A DNA stretch of 64,000 nt from Polytrichum commune. Taxonomy: Eukaryota > Streptophyta > Polytrichopsida > Polytrichales > Polytrichaceae. Where the stretch lies: the NCBI GenBank assembly GCA_950295325.1, contig OX485807.1:21113666-21177665 (forward strand), in the 5' to 3' direction. The translations under genes and the position numbers were made by a program. Shown piece after piece: positions 1 to 9,998 of the stretch. The notes beneath the pieces are model-generated. The model saw nothing but the letters and a program-made list of their open reading frames with translations, did not search any database and was not told where the DNA came from. The number at the start of each line of letters is the position of its first letter. Within the stretch, counting starts at the first letter, position 1.

Positions 1-1700
1 TTCAATGAACGGGGAGAACCGTCTATTCCAAGTCACGACCTCATCAATCGGGAACCTATTAGGGCACCGGAATTTCAATAAGGTTGGGACTGGTTTTGGT
101 AATTTCTTTTTATGGGAAGTTAGAATAAGGTTCCACGTTTCACGGTCTGGGCTTTTGTGCATAGTAGGACATGGTTGTCAACTATCTCGTTGAGTAGAGG
201 ATGAGTTAGTGAGAATGGCGGCATGTATAATTGACAATCGAATAAAATGCAAAGCAGTGTACAAACTTCGACAAGTTTATTTTGAGATTGACGTGTACAC
301 ATATATGGTCATGACGAGTGCTTTCTATATAGAGTAGACATACCTATTTTCGACAACTTGAAGCAATTTCGCATAAGTGTACTACATGTGTGATACTGGA
401 GTGATCTTTCACAAGTATGGAAATTGACATCATAATGTTTTACCAAAAAAAAAACCCACAATTTATTTCCATGTTTTTAAATTATTGTAAACTTCCAAAG
501 GCAAGATTCTCCACCAACCCATGTTCACAACATAGGTTGACCTATTTCTGATAATTGGGAGATGATGGTTGAGTACAATTAATGCCATTTTCAAGGAACC
601 CAAATTCGTGATCTTTTGACTTATTTTTTCCATCACGTCGAATGTGATAGCTACATATTAGAATTGCACGGCTTAAGGGGACTCTATGTATTGAGATTGG
701 GGGCGAGGGTATTGAAAGTGCTTCTAATGGATTCATGACTTATAACTTCACAACGAGGAGCCATCAATTCATTTATGAAAAGAGGGCATTGACAAGAACC
801 CATTGATACCAAATATTCCCTTGACTGTGAATTAGAAAATATCTACACTATCAAATGTAGTTCTCAAGACTAAATAAAAGCAAAGTCTTTAGACCAAGGC
901 TCACAATCTAGACTCCCCAAGCAACTATCTTCTCTTCTACGAAAACCTATTGAATCTCCTTAGAATCTATATTCATAAAATTGCTCAAGTATTTAAGACA
1001 AAAGCAACTCCAAAATAAAACGTTTACATGAGCTTCAAACCAAGTTTCAGAAGGCGCTTGACACCACACCGGGTTGCATTCTAAGACCTTGTATTGTTTC
1101 TCAAACCCTTTGAAGTCCAAAATATGGCGAATGGCTTATGGTGAGAATGAACAATAGTTTGGCCCACAAAAGCATCATCACCGAGCTATGAATGATTTTC
1201 GGAGGCCCCATGAATATCTTAGAAGAACAAAATGGGGAAACCTTGTCTTGATCAAAGCCTCAAGAAAGCCTCATGTGGAGCCTTTCATGACTAGTGATGG
1301 CGATTTCGATGAGTGGAATTAGGTTCACACAATGTAGTTACAAAAAAACCTTTCCTGCTAACTTGTACGCCAATAGTTCTCAGTTTCTAAGTCTCCAGCT
1401 TCAGTTTATGGTATCACCATGGTAACGATAGTGCCATGACACATGTGCTTGGGTTTGAGTGTTAAAGTGAGGAGGACTTCATCCCGAACTGAGCGGTTAT
1501 GGCACATTCTAGACATTGGTAATACGTTCAGGCCAATTGTTGGCTTAAAAATTTCACAATAATTTCAAAGTAAGGAACATAATCAACAAAAAAGAAAAAC
1601 TTGCAGTGCTCCTAATTTCTATCTTCCTGCATGAGGAAATTTTGCACCTCCTTATACTTGTCCAAATCTAGCGCATAATTTCTTAAGTGATTAGTTATGG
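1..1700. other. Gene-free AT-rich DNA
   Basis: No coding region is convincing here: the short open frames lack codon structure or recognisable motifs. The first about 20 bases match the left end of the repeat copy at 27853 (both contain ATGAACGGGGAGAAC), so the window opens on the edge of that dispersed repeat family. Confidence 0.5.
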
Positions 1701-1863
1701 GTGGCTCTACCTTACAAAACGAGCCAGTTAAGTTGGAGAAATAATCAGTTGAAGTTCAAGACTTTGGGAAAATTACCCATCGTTTTAGAGGAATACATAG
1801 AATACACCTCAAACAACGAAAGAAAAACTGAAAGATCACAACCATGTAACCGGTTGGACTTGG

Positions 1864-2354
1864 AACTGCCAGGGGCACGGGACACAAAGATACTTGACAC
1901 GAGCTCAAAAAACTAAAGAAGGTTTCAAGAGGGAAATTGATATGAACTTGAATTAATAAATGAGAAAACGAACAACAACAAGAGGGGTGAGTGAGAGCTC
2001 CAAGAGATGCGTTTGTCGAGACTGAAGGACTCTTCAACCTCAACCCCTATATATACCTAGTCTAAAGTAACAAGGATTTACCTTATCTAAAGTAAACACA
2101 AGTTTTAAAGTAACAATAAGTTCCTAAAGTAAAAGAGACTAGAAGGTTCCGGAGGTCATGTCCCTAACACTTGATTAAGTTTCCATGGTCACCTTGGTTA
2201 CCCTAGTTACTATAATGCCCACCCCGAGAGGGGTTAGTAGTCTTGCACCACTATTATTATGCCCAGTGGGCATAATACCAAGGGCGGGTCGAACATGCAT
2301 TTCAATCACGCTGATCCCATCAGGATTAGTGTTTCTTCTCTCTCTCTCCCTAAC
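1864..2354. mobile_element. 491-bp insertion with 6-bp flanking duplication
   Basis: Unrelated DNA splits the repeat copy at 1705-2420. The hexamer ACTTGG occurs immediately before (1858-1863) and immediately after (2355-2360), as a target duplication would. There are no evident terminal inverted repeats and no coding content. A perfect palindrome lies at 2255-2277. The class is unknown; a short non-autonomous element is an inference. Confidence 0.4.
2255..2277. repeat. Perfect 11-bp palindrome
   Basis: TATTATGCCCA and its exact reverse complement TGGGCATAATA are separated by one G. It can form a cruciform or RNA hairpin. It lies inside the inserted segment at 1864-2354. Confidence 0.8.
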
Positions 2355-2739
2355 ACTTGGAAACGCTAAGATGTTGACCGCTTATGCCCCAAAAATCTCC
2401 CGGGACATTGAGTTGGCTTTGAACCCCATGATTGGATACGAAGCGGAGTTTGTTTGTTCGTAAGTAATTAAGAGAGCCGTGAATTTCACCCCATCTAGTC
2501 ACACTCCAAGTGCCGCCATGATGATGGCCATGCTTTTGAGGGCCCGTGGGAAGAAGCCAAAAGAGTGCGGGCGGTCATGGGGCCAATAAGGGGCCGGCCG
2601 AAGCTCATTGGCTCGGCCCCGGCCGGTGACTCATCACTGCCCCTTCCTCAGATTCAGGGGGAACTAAAATGCCACGAGATAAGTTCTTAATAAAATCCAT
2701 TAATGCTCTTGGCTCCTTCTCGTTTAATGTTGTCAGGTT

Positions 2740-2756
2740 GGGGGGGGGGGGGGGGG
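2740..2756. repeat. Poly(G) tract
   Basis: Seventeen consecutive G. Similar tracts lie at 15874-15891 (18 G), 23175-23189 (15 G) and 51736-51748 (13 G); C-rich tracts lie at about 14685 and 36698-36717. Confidence 0.85.
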
Positions 2757-2768
2757 CATCATCCATAT

Positions 2769-4945
2769 GGGCCACTCCACACACGAGACTGAGAGCCCGT
2801 GACCATGGCACTTCAAGCACTCTCCTTGGTGGAAAAGGCGGAGCCGGTCCACGTTCGCTACTTCGCACTACGCTTGAGGGACCAACGGAGTATGTGAGTG
2901 CAAGACGGATGTAAATGTCGAGGTCACCTTCAACCCTCAGCCTTAGACGGTGTAACCCGCTGCTGACTGGTTTACATGGACATTGCTCCTATCCAAATTA
3001 GCACCCTTTATGTTTCCATTTTGAAGGTGGATTGGTGCATACTATTTCAATATGGTATTCTCGTCGAGTGAATCTCCAAGGAGTAGGTGCCCTAGGTTTT
3101 CAAGTTAATGTTCCCCTAAATCCTAATGTCAAGGTTAAGTGTTCTTAGAGGAAAACCATTCCCATGTCTACTATCTAGGGGAGTTATTCCAAACTCTTTC
3201 ATGGTTTGAATGACTTGTAATTATCCTTATTACATTCAATATTTCAAGAATGTCTCACTAAGAGAGTTATGGATTCCAAGTATACTCCTTCGCTAATGTA
3301 AGTTTATTCACTTAGAGAATATTCAAGTACAAGAGTTCCTCATTCATGCATTAATTTCTCAATGTAACATCAATCTCTTTGTGTCAAAGTGTTTGAACAA
3401 TATTCCATGTATGTTCTAATCTTCCCGTACATTCTATATCTCTTACGTACTTGTCCAAAGATTCCGTCTTGATAGTGGTGAGTCCTTAGTTTTAAGCTTA
3501 GTTAGATGATACTTGATGAACTCGTATCGCCGATTCCAACTTGTCTTGTCACTTTGAATCATTCGTATCTCTTGAGGAATTCAAGTGTTAGAGATTTCCA
3601 ATCTCCCTTTTTGACTAAAGTTTCCGGGTCTTCAAAGGTTATGTGAGAACTTAAATCTTCTAAGGTTTGTGAAAACCCTTAGTCTTCCGATGTTCTTCAA
3701 TCTTTCACCTTCAAAGGTTTTATGAAAACCTTGAACCTTCTAAGGTTCGTGAGAATCCTTAATCTTCTTGTCTTCAACTCGTTTAGCCTTCGAAATCCTC
3801 TTCAAGTAGTTTCTTCAATTTTCTTCGTCTTCGAGTCTTCTCGGATCTCGGTGAAATCCTTTATCTTCTTGAAGTCCAAGCTTCATGCTCTTGAAAAGTC
3901 TTGCGGCAATCATGCACTCCCGAAATGCTTCGCGGTGCTCACGTGAATTTGGTGACTGAAAATGAGCTCCTATAGGTCTCCTTTGTGCCTCCTTATATGG
4001 GTTCTAATATCTACCAATTAATTGATATGGCGGTTAGGCCTTATTCCCCTAATGCCATATGTATGAATCGGCTATTTTCAGCCCTGAATGTAGCTACAGT
4101 CTAATTTTGGTACATGAGGTTCTATTTTTAGTAATGATCACATGCTCTAATTGGATGTACCTGTGGCATGCATATGGTGTAATCCTTTTCTTTCCTAGAT
4201 GTGCCTAGGGGAATTCGGTTACATCCGCGTCCTCCGTCCATCAAAAATGCATATATTCATTCATGGTAGTTGAAGTGGTTTGTGTTCATCCAAGGGAAAT
4301 ATCATCCCTTGGGCATGTCCTTTCACCTACTCTTCCAAAAGACAACAAAGTGTTCACTCGTTCCTAATCCTAGTTCACTAATATGGCCGCACATGTTCCC
4401 ACTTGGGTTCATGATTTCGTTCCCAACTACCCCGTTCCCTACGGCTCGAGGCCCACTCCCGGCTCCATGTCGCCTTCCACGTGGCGCCTTCCTGTTGGTC
4501 AGCTCCCCTTACTAATCCCCGGTGCCGGCTCACCGTCCCTTCAGCTCCCGCCCGGGCCCGCAGTTCTACATTAAAGTGTGCTCGGTGGCGGTGTACATTA
4601 AAGTCTACATGGTATCGAATGGATTGTGTTTTACGGTCACTTGGATTGTTTTCAAAAACCACCTCTCGAAGGTAAGCCTGACACAAAACTAGGAGACTAT
4701 GGTACTATGAACACTCACAACTGTTGGTTTATTCTGTTTTATCATGTGTGAGGATCCGCTTAAATAGAAATTCATTGAAATAGCATTTGGTTGAGGGACT
4801 GGTCATATATGACTTCACGCTACCCTTGAGGGTCCATGACCACATTACATGATTTTGGAGGTGCTTTGGGACGGCCTTTCAACACTTTCTTTTGGGCTTT
4901 CGGAATTAATTGGTCACAACTCTTGGCTCGTGTGTGAAGTGGCCC
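2769..4945. mobile_element. PIF/Harbinger-like MITE (family C), split by an insertion
   Basis: The left end (GGGCCACTCCACACACGAG, 2769) and right end (GTGTGAAGTGGCCC, ending 4945) are imperfect inverted repeats. The two halves are colinear with the reverse complement of the complete copy at 22533-23011. The right end is followed by TAA; the left flank is TAT, so the 3-bp duplication has decayed or is uncertain. A 1.68-kb insertion at 2916-4597 separates the halves. No transposase is encoded. Confidence 0.6.
2916..4597. mobile_element. Candidate solo LTR inside family C element
   Basis: The interrupting DNA begins TGTCGAGG and ends GGTGTACA, the TG...CA ends typical of LTRs. It is flanked by GTAAA (2911-2915) and TTAAA (4598-4602), a 4-of-5 target duplication. 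The uninterrupted relative at 22.5-23.0 kb runs through this point without the insert. The interval holds short open frames of no recognisable function. No partner LTR or internal coding region is present, so solo LTR is the simplest reading. Confidence 0.4.
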
Positions 4946-5202
4946 TAAGATGCAAAATTGTCATTCTAGATGATGATGATCATCATCATCATCATCAAGT
5001 TTAAGGTATGTGGGTGTTGCATAATATTAGTCAAATGCATCTTTCACATCCATGCCCATAACGAATAGTTAGCTTGACACTATCGCCCATGGTTGTAAAA
5101 ATGATGTTGGATTTCAAACCCCCCCCCTCCCTATGGCCCACCCACCTACACAAGGCAATTGAGCAATGTTATGTGTTCAATTTGTTTTTCATGTTCTCCA
5201 AC

Positions 5203-5208
<6 letters not shown>

Positions 5209-5234
<26 letters not shown>

Positions 5235-5455
5235 CCTCTCATTCATCCAACGTAAACCCCTACAATAATATGCAACCTAGAGGTTTATTTTTTAAGTTGA
5301 TTTGCTAGTGTTATATTTTTAGAGGCCTTGGATTATTGTTCTTGAGGTCATTTGAGATGAATCAGCAAGAAACCCATAGGGGCAAGTAAGGTTTTAAGTT
5401 GGATGGATGAGAGATACGCTTGTATACATTAATTCCCTCGCTCCCTACAACGAAT
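5209..5455. mobile_element. Foldback MITE family F, copy 1
   Basis: A (GA)n tract leads into CCTCTCATTCATCCAAC, and about 170 bp later the reverse complement appears as TTGGATGGATGAGAGATACG followed by GCTTGTATACA. The centre carries TTGAGATGAATC. The same architecture recurs at 14634, 16783, 28384, 33781 and 45893. It is a non-coding element with roughly 35-45-bp imperfect terminal inverted repeats. Confidence 0.65.
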
Positions 5456-6342
5456 CATCAACAAAAATTGGATTGAAATTTTGTCCTCCCCTGTTGTATT
5501 TATGGTTGTTGGAAGTACACATTTCCCCTCAATTGTGTGGAGTAGTTTGTAAAATAGAATTTGAAGACGTAGTCTAATCTCCTTAAATATATATGTCTTC
5601 ATGGTGTTTTTAATGCTCACCAAACCATGCACCAACCGAATATAGGGGTCCAATTATGAATAATATATGAATAATACATGTATATCTCAACTCGTGACAT
5701 TATTCAATTGCTATCAGCCGTTTCATTCTAATAATGTCAATACATTACTTCACCCAAGTTTCTCAGCATGAATATGCCATTGCAACGCTTTGTTGTGAAT
5801 ATAAACACCAATGTAATTCTAAATAGGATTTGGCTCATATTGAGCCCCACCCAATGTACATACTCAGCGGAATAATGTTATGTTTTTAATGCTAAAAGTG
5901 CTTCTTCCATGCAACGCATGTTCTCCATTTACTAGAAACTAAAAGTTAAGGTAGAATTGTAAGACAATATCTTAAGTCTTGGGCGATGTTGTTTGATAAA
6001 GGCCTTGCGAGGAACTTATGGAAGTTTAACATCAATTTGGGTAGATGGGTCTTAAGTGGCTCGTTTTTTTAATCGGACCCTTGTGTTTGATTGGTATGTG
6101 GTTTAGTGAGGATCAAAGAGCAAACATCATAAAGCCACGTGTTTGAAAGAGATTAGACTGCATCTTCAATTATTAATAACTACTCTACACTCAATATTGA
6201 ACAAAATCGGGAGAAATTTTGTATCCACTTAAGGAATCAACAAACATGCACTTTGGATAATCATAACTAAACAAGGGGAGGTCCAATTTTTGTAGATGAT
6301 GTATGGCACCATGTTCAAATACCATGTTTCAGGTTTACACCA
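5456..6342. other. Gene-free DNA with a dispersed-repeat fragment
   Basis: No gene seen. About 6070-6180 carries a fragment of dispersed family G (landmarks TGGTATGTGGTTT and GTGTTTGAAAGAGATTAGAC), also seen at 15.8, 40.6, 45.3, 51.6 and 53.9 kb. Confidence 0.45.
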
Positions 6343-7054
6343 GGGGGTGGACTCTTCATACCATGTACGAACTAACACGAGTGTAAGAAGATGTATTATT
6401 TTAGGCATTAGCATACAAAGTACACATAAGGGAGAGGTATCGTTTTTCTCTAGTATGTGCATCTAAAAAGGCTATTAAAATTTGTGAAGTAAAGGTAGAT
6501 GTACAAAAGGGGGCCCTGAGGGTTAAAGAAGATACTAACAATAGGTGTGTTAGTTTCATCCACTACCCACTTTCATCCATTGTTGTCATATGGTTAAGGT
6601 CCTCAATGGTTACCATGTATGTTCTTGTCAATGATTGCATTTGGGTTATAGTTTTTTCAAACTAGTGGCTCTTGGAGCTCTCATGTGCTTCCTTTAATTT
6701 TGCTCTTTGGATTGTGGTTAAGTTATTGTGCTATTGTCTTAGTTTGTTTGATACAATCATCGGGTTACATGCTTTGAATAAAAAAACATTCAATCACTTT
6801 CTCATTGAAAAGTGAAAGTAGATTTTATATCTAATAAAGGGCTATTTAATTAATGGTTTATAGTTTGTTTATGTAGTGGAGGCAATTATCACATTAAATT
6901 GAAAAGCTTAGTATAAATACATGAATCCATTTTCTAGCATATTGTTAGTACGTATACATCTTTTATGCCCTATAAACTTCTTGTATCGAGGGGCTTTGAT
7001 TTCATAGTGACCCCCACATGTGATTTAGGTTTCCGATGAGGAGTCCACACCCCG
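6343..7054 (+). mobile_element. Approximately 710-bp TIR element (family T), copy 1
   Basis: It begins GGGGGTGGACTCTTCA and ends TGAGGAGTCCACACCCC, near-inverted repeats of each other. The whole interval is related in inverted orientation to 32300-33006, which has the same kind of ends. Shared internal landmarks include a TATAAATACATGAA box (about 6912), a block on pyrimidine-rich AGTTTAT, and CTTTTCAATGAGAAAGTG on the complementary strand. The open frame across it is not conserved and looks like chance. No transposase is encoded. Confidence 0.55.
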
Positions 7055-7113
7055 GGTTATGAGCTTGCAGTCACGATCAAGGTGAAGCATTCCTCGTTCA
7101 TGCCAACCTTAAA

Positions 7114-7116
<3 letters not shown>

Positions 7117-7192
<76 letters not shown>
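7117..7192. repeat. (CT)n microsatellite
   Basis: About 38 uninterrupted CT units run directly into the left boundary of the 1,086-bp direct repeat. The second repeat copy is also preceded by a short CT run (12367-12382). Confidence 0.95.
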
Positions 7193-7194
<2 letters not shown>

Positions 7195-8276
7195 CTCTTG
7201 TTTAAAGCCATATATTTTGTTTAAGCTTGTATTCCTTTACTTTATACCTATCATGCACACATAAATAAAAAAGTAGTTACTGTATGGACTAAGTGTTCAT
7301 AAGTATAGATGAATGATACAAGGTGACTAGGGTTAAGGATGTAGAACACATCCCTAACACGTGGTAAAATTAGGGTTGTACAGAACTTACCTTGGGTAAG
7401 ATCTCCAATATAAACCCGTAAACCCTAAAAGAGGCTCTTTTTTACCATTCGCACAAGGGCTTGGTGAGGTAACTTGGAGCACACTTGCTGGGATACTAGA
7501 TACGTGTGCTAAGTGAAGTAGAGGATACTTAGGCTATTCACAAAGGAGAGCATTCTACTTGTGGTGATACAATCATGGCTAAAGAACAGGTTTGAACACC
7601 CATTTGACATTTTGTAATGAGTGTTACTACTAGCAATACTAATATGCATGTAATGTAAGTTTGATGTGTGTGACATGGATAACAACTGGGTCCTGCTGTT
7701 ATTTACCTCGTGTACGTAACTAATCCTCAATTATTTGTTGGTTGGTTGCATGGGCACAGGTGAGGCAGGCCCTTCACACTTACAATACTACGAAGTATTG
7801 TGAATATGACATTTTATGTATTCCTTTTGGTTGATACTACTAGGCATATCTCCTGGTATGTTTTCCATATATATAATAGTTAGGGTACATCCTTGTTGGA
7901 GCAATGCATGAAGAGAGGTAATTAGATCTACAAAGGTATGATGGGGTCAGCCACAATTTGTTTTTGAGTACTTAGGAACTATGTATGAGTACTGAAACCC
8001 TAAGTATGATACAAATACTTATGAAAGTACAGTATATCGCATTATTACATGTTTGTATTGTTTACATACAATTAGACATGGGCGTTTACAAAGAGCATTG
8101 AACATACTTAGCCTTAAAACGATATGATGAGAAGGTTTGATTTGAGGTAATGAGGGTTATGAAAAAGTTCCCACCCACCCACCCTTGCATTGCAATGAAG
8201 AAGACATTGAAGGATTAGGCCTCTGAAAAGAGGAAGTTCAAGCTTTGCAAAAAGCGTTGAAAAGTCAACTCTCTCT
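7191..8276 (+). repeat. 5' terminal direct repeat (pseudo-LTR) R1
   Basis: The first base-level match to R2 is CTTGCTCTTG, directly after the CT microsatellite; the last is CTCTCTCT. The termini are not TG...CA. The repeat presumably carries promoter and processing signals, but no clear TATA box or ribozyme core was found. The matching short minus-strand frames at 7509 and 12706 are carried by the duplication and are not evidence for a gene. Confidence 0.85.
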
Positions 8277-8287
8277 GGATTATCCTT

Positions 8288-8307
8288 TAGTGGTGTGGAA
8301 ACCACTA
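8288..8307 (+). repeat. Small inverted repeat just inside R1
   Basis: TAGTGGT and ACCACTA are separated by six bases, 12 bp after the repeat boundary. It could be an RNA hairpin in the leader of the element. It does not resemble a tRNA primer-binding site. Confidence 0.4.
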
Positions 8308-8410
8308 CCTAGTCCTTCATATTCTTCTGAAGTTGCTTTACATGTTCTGTGGCTGACTAACGTCGCAAAACCATAACAAGGGACCGGCATGGAACAACGA
8401 GCTCGTAGCA

Positions 8411-8914
8411 ATGGGGTACGGCCCACCACTACCGGCACCCATACCTGCGGTGCAAACCACTATATCTGCCATAGATTTACCCGAACTGCACAGATTTGTA
8501 CAAGACAGTGACAATGCTGCACTTACAAACGGCGAAGAAGAAGGTGGGCATACACCACTTCTCCTGGATTCACTTGACCTAGCATTGTGGACGTCACTAT
8601 TTATTATTGCAACCACAGATCCAACCAAAACCTTGGCCAACATCAAGTCTGCACAGACCAGACTAGGTGATTTACTGATACAGGATGAAATCGAAGCTAC
8701 AAAATCAATCGGGTTATGCTCGATGATTGAGGAAACCCTCAAGCTGGCCAATAAAGATGCGCTGGAAGCAAACTCGTCGCACACGGCAGTGGTAGCAACC
8801 AGCGATGGCAACGGAGCTAACAACACCGTTCACCCATTACTGGCAAAACTGAAGATCTCCACCATGGAGATGGCTGCTCTAGAGGATTTCACCGAGGACA
8901 TCAATTCTTCGTAG
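8411..8914 (+). CDS. Gag-like N-terminal frame of the retroelement, ends at TAG
   Basis: A 167-residue frame from ATG at 8411 to TAG at 8912-8914. No family is recognised. The product is soluble-looking, with a proline-rich start, an acidic patch near residues 37-45, and a helical stretch around residues 55-130. It lies in exactly the same reading frame as the next ORF, which resumes after the TAG as AEKDKQTMVN. The most economical view is one gag-like protein of about 510 codons interrupted by a single amber codon, through readthrough, mutation, or two separate proteins. The frame is open upstream to 8357, but 8411 is the first ATG in it. The GC and codon content of this internal region is richer than the flanking repeats. 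Confidence 0.6.
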   Translation: MGYGPPLPAPIPAVQTTISAIDLPELHRFVQDSDNAALTNGEEEGGHTPLLLDSLDLALWTSLFIIATTDPTKTLANIKSAQTRLGDLLIQDEIEATKSIGLCSMIEETLKLANKDALEANSSHTAVVATSDGNGANNTVHPLLAKLKISTMEMAALEDFTEDINSS

Positions 8915-8935
8915 GCGGAGAAAGATAAGCAGACC

Positions 8936-9943
8936 ATGGTCAATACCAGGGGTCCCTTAGTACCCGTCAAACCGCCACGCTGTGTGGAGCTCCTCGTCGC
9001 CGACCACCAACATCGAATGTGGGCAATCGGGAACACGAACCTGATCGCACCAATTTCGATCGTCATGTGGAAAACCTGGGCTGGCCTCTCGGATTCGGAG
9101 ATAGAACAATGCAAACAGCAGGCACTTAATAACATTGGCGTGCTACGTGCTCCAGTGGACTTGCTGCCGGCCTTCTCTCTTAACATGTTCGAGCATTCTA
9201 AATGCACGACTACAGAAGTGAAGCTGCACACTAAACAGGATCTACCCACGGGCTATAACAGAAAAGAGTCTCACCTAGCGGAACTCTGGAATGTTCAAAG
9301 ACCCTATATGAGATGCTTGTGCAATCCTAGGGCGATCAGTGGGTGCAAAGGATCCATAGTCTGGTTTGACCATGCCATTTGGACAATGGTTAACAAGCTA
9401 GACATGTTCTTCCCGAATCAACCAACCAATAACACCAGGTTCGCTGCTTTCATGCTGTGGCTCAGCAGCGCAGCAAAAATCGCAATAAAGGCTGCAGTAG
9501 TGTTCCACATTGGAAGAGAACACATGGTGACAGCGGCGACACAACTCGCTGATAATTCTAACCAGAAACTACTACCTGACCTAAGCGATGCTCCACTGGC
9601 TATCAAAATCGAACGACTCCTGAGAGGGCCAAAATTCTCTCTGCTGCACCCAGGATCACCGAGCCCTGCGCCATCGCCGTTCAAGAAACAGCGACTCAAC
9701 CTCAATACCTCACCCTCACAGCAGGGTGCACAGGGAGGGCGCGGTAGATCTCCAAACGGTCGCGGGTTTACTCCCCGAGGTGGGAGGTTTAGGGGTCGCG
9801 GCAGTGGCCGCAGCTTCCATCCGCGTGACAGCTCGCAGGGGACACCACCCGGCCAAGCCAGGGCAGCAACCACCGAAAATACACAGGGAGCAGGTGGCCA
9901 GTCCCCGCTCCGAGGACGTGTTCTATTGTGGGATGGGATTTAA
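8936..9943 (+). CDS. Gag-like RG-rich putative nucleic-acid-binding protein
   Basis: A 335-residue frame in phase with the preceding one across a lone TAG. The N-terminal two thirds look globular, with conserved-looking aromatic and cysteine residues (WKTWAGLSDSEIEQC, RPYMRCLCNP). From about residue 240 it becomes low complexity: SPSPAPSPF, then an Arg-Gly stretch (GRGRSPNGRGF, RGGRFRGRGSGRS) near residues 270-297, typical of RNA-binding RGG boxes. There is no CCHC zinc knuckle. Position before the RT and the basic tail suggest a gag-type RNA-packaging role; that is inference. It stops at 9941-9943; the RT frame opens about 55 bp later in a different phase. Confidence 0.65.
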   Translation: MVNTRGPLVPVKPPRCVELLVADHQHRMWAIGNTNLIAPISIVMWKTWAGLSDSEIEQCKQQALNNIGVLRAPVDLLPAFSLNMFEHSKCTTTEVKLHTKQDLPTGYNRKESHLAELWNVQRPYMRCLCNPRAISGCKGSIVWFDHAIWTMVNKLDMFFPNQPTNNTRFAAFMLWLSSAAKIAIKAAVVFHIGREHMVTAATQLADNSNQKLLPDLSDAPLAIKIERLLRGPKFSLLHPGSPSPAPSPFKKQRLNLNTSPSQQGAQGGRGRSPNGRGFTPRGGRFRGRGSGRSFHPRDSSQGTPPGQARAATTENTQGAGGQSPLRGRVLLWDGI

Positions 9944-9998
9944 ATGGAATGTGAGCTTACTTAAGCAAGTTTTACACTACTCTTAGGATGCATCCTAA

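Larger units (their letters stand above)
1705..2420 (+). repeat. Interrupted copy of AACCGGTT-containing MITE family
   Basis: The two ends of this interval (1705-1863 and 2355-2420) together match the copies at 27853-28095 and 30143-30369. Shared landmarks in order are AAATAA(C/T)C(A/G)GTTGAAG, TTTTAGAGGAAT, CATGTAACCGGTTGG, and the right part reading GACCG(C/G)TTATGCCC followed by CTCCC. The middle is displaced by about 490 bp of unrelated DNA. The left terminus is degraded. Confidence 0.6.

Noticed and set aside
7031-7080. CCGATGAGGAGTCC resembling a hammerhead ribozyme core near the retroelement
   Set aside because: The conserved CUGAUGA is altered, no GAAA follows a second stem, and the homologous site in the inverted copy at 32.3 kb is not conserved. 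It belongs to the family T terminal repeat.
7082-7264. Open frame of repeated Ser-Leu
   Set aside because: Purely the translation of the CT microsatellite.
7509-7730. Minus-strand frame with identical copy at 12706 and relative at 13824
   Set aside because: Similarity is explained by the direct-repeat duplication; the third copy has indels without frame preservation of a known motif.
8338-8826. 162-residue minus-strand frame opposite the gag-like ORF
   Set aside because: Antisense shadow of the coding strand; Ser/Ala-rich composition reflects the complement.
9418-9873. 151-residue minus-strand frame
   Set aside because: Antisense shadow of the RG-rich region.
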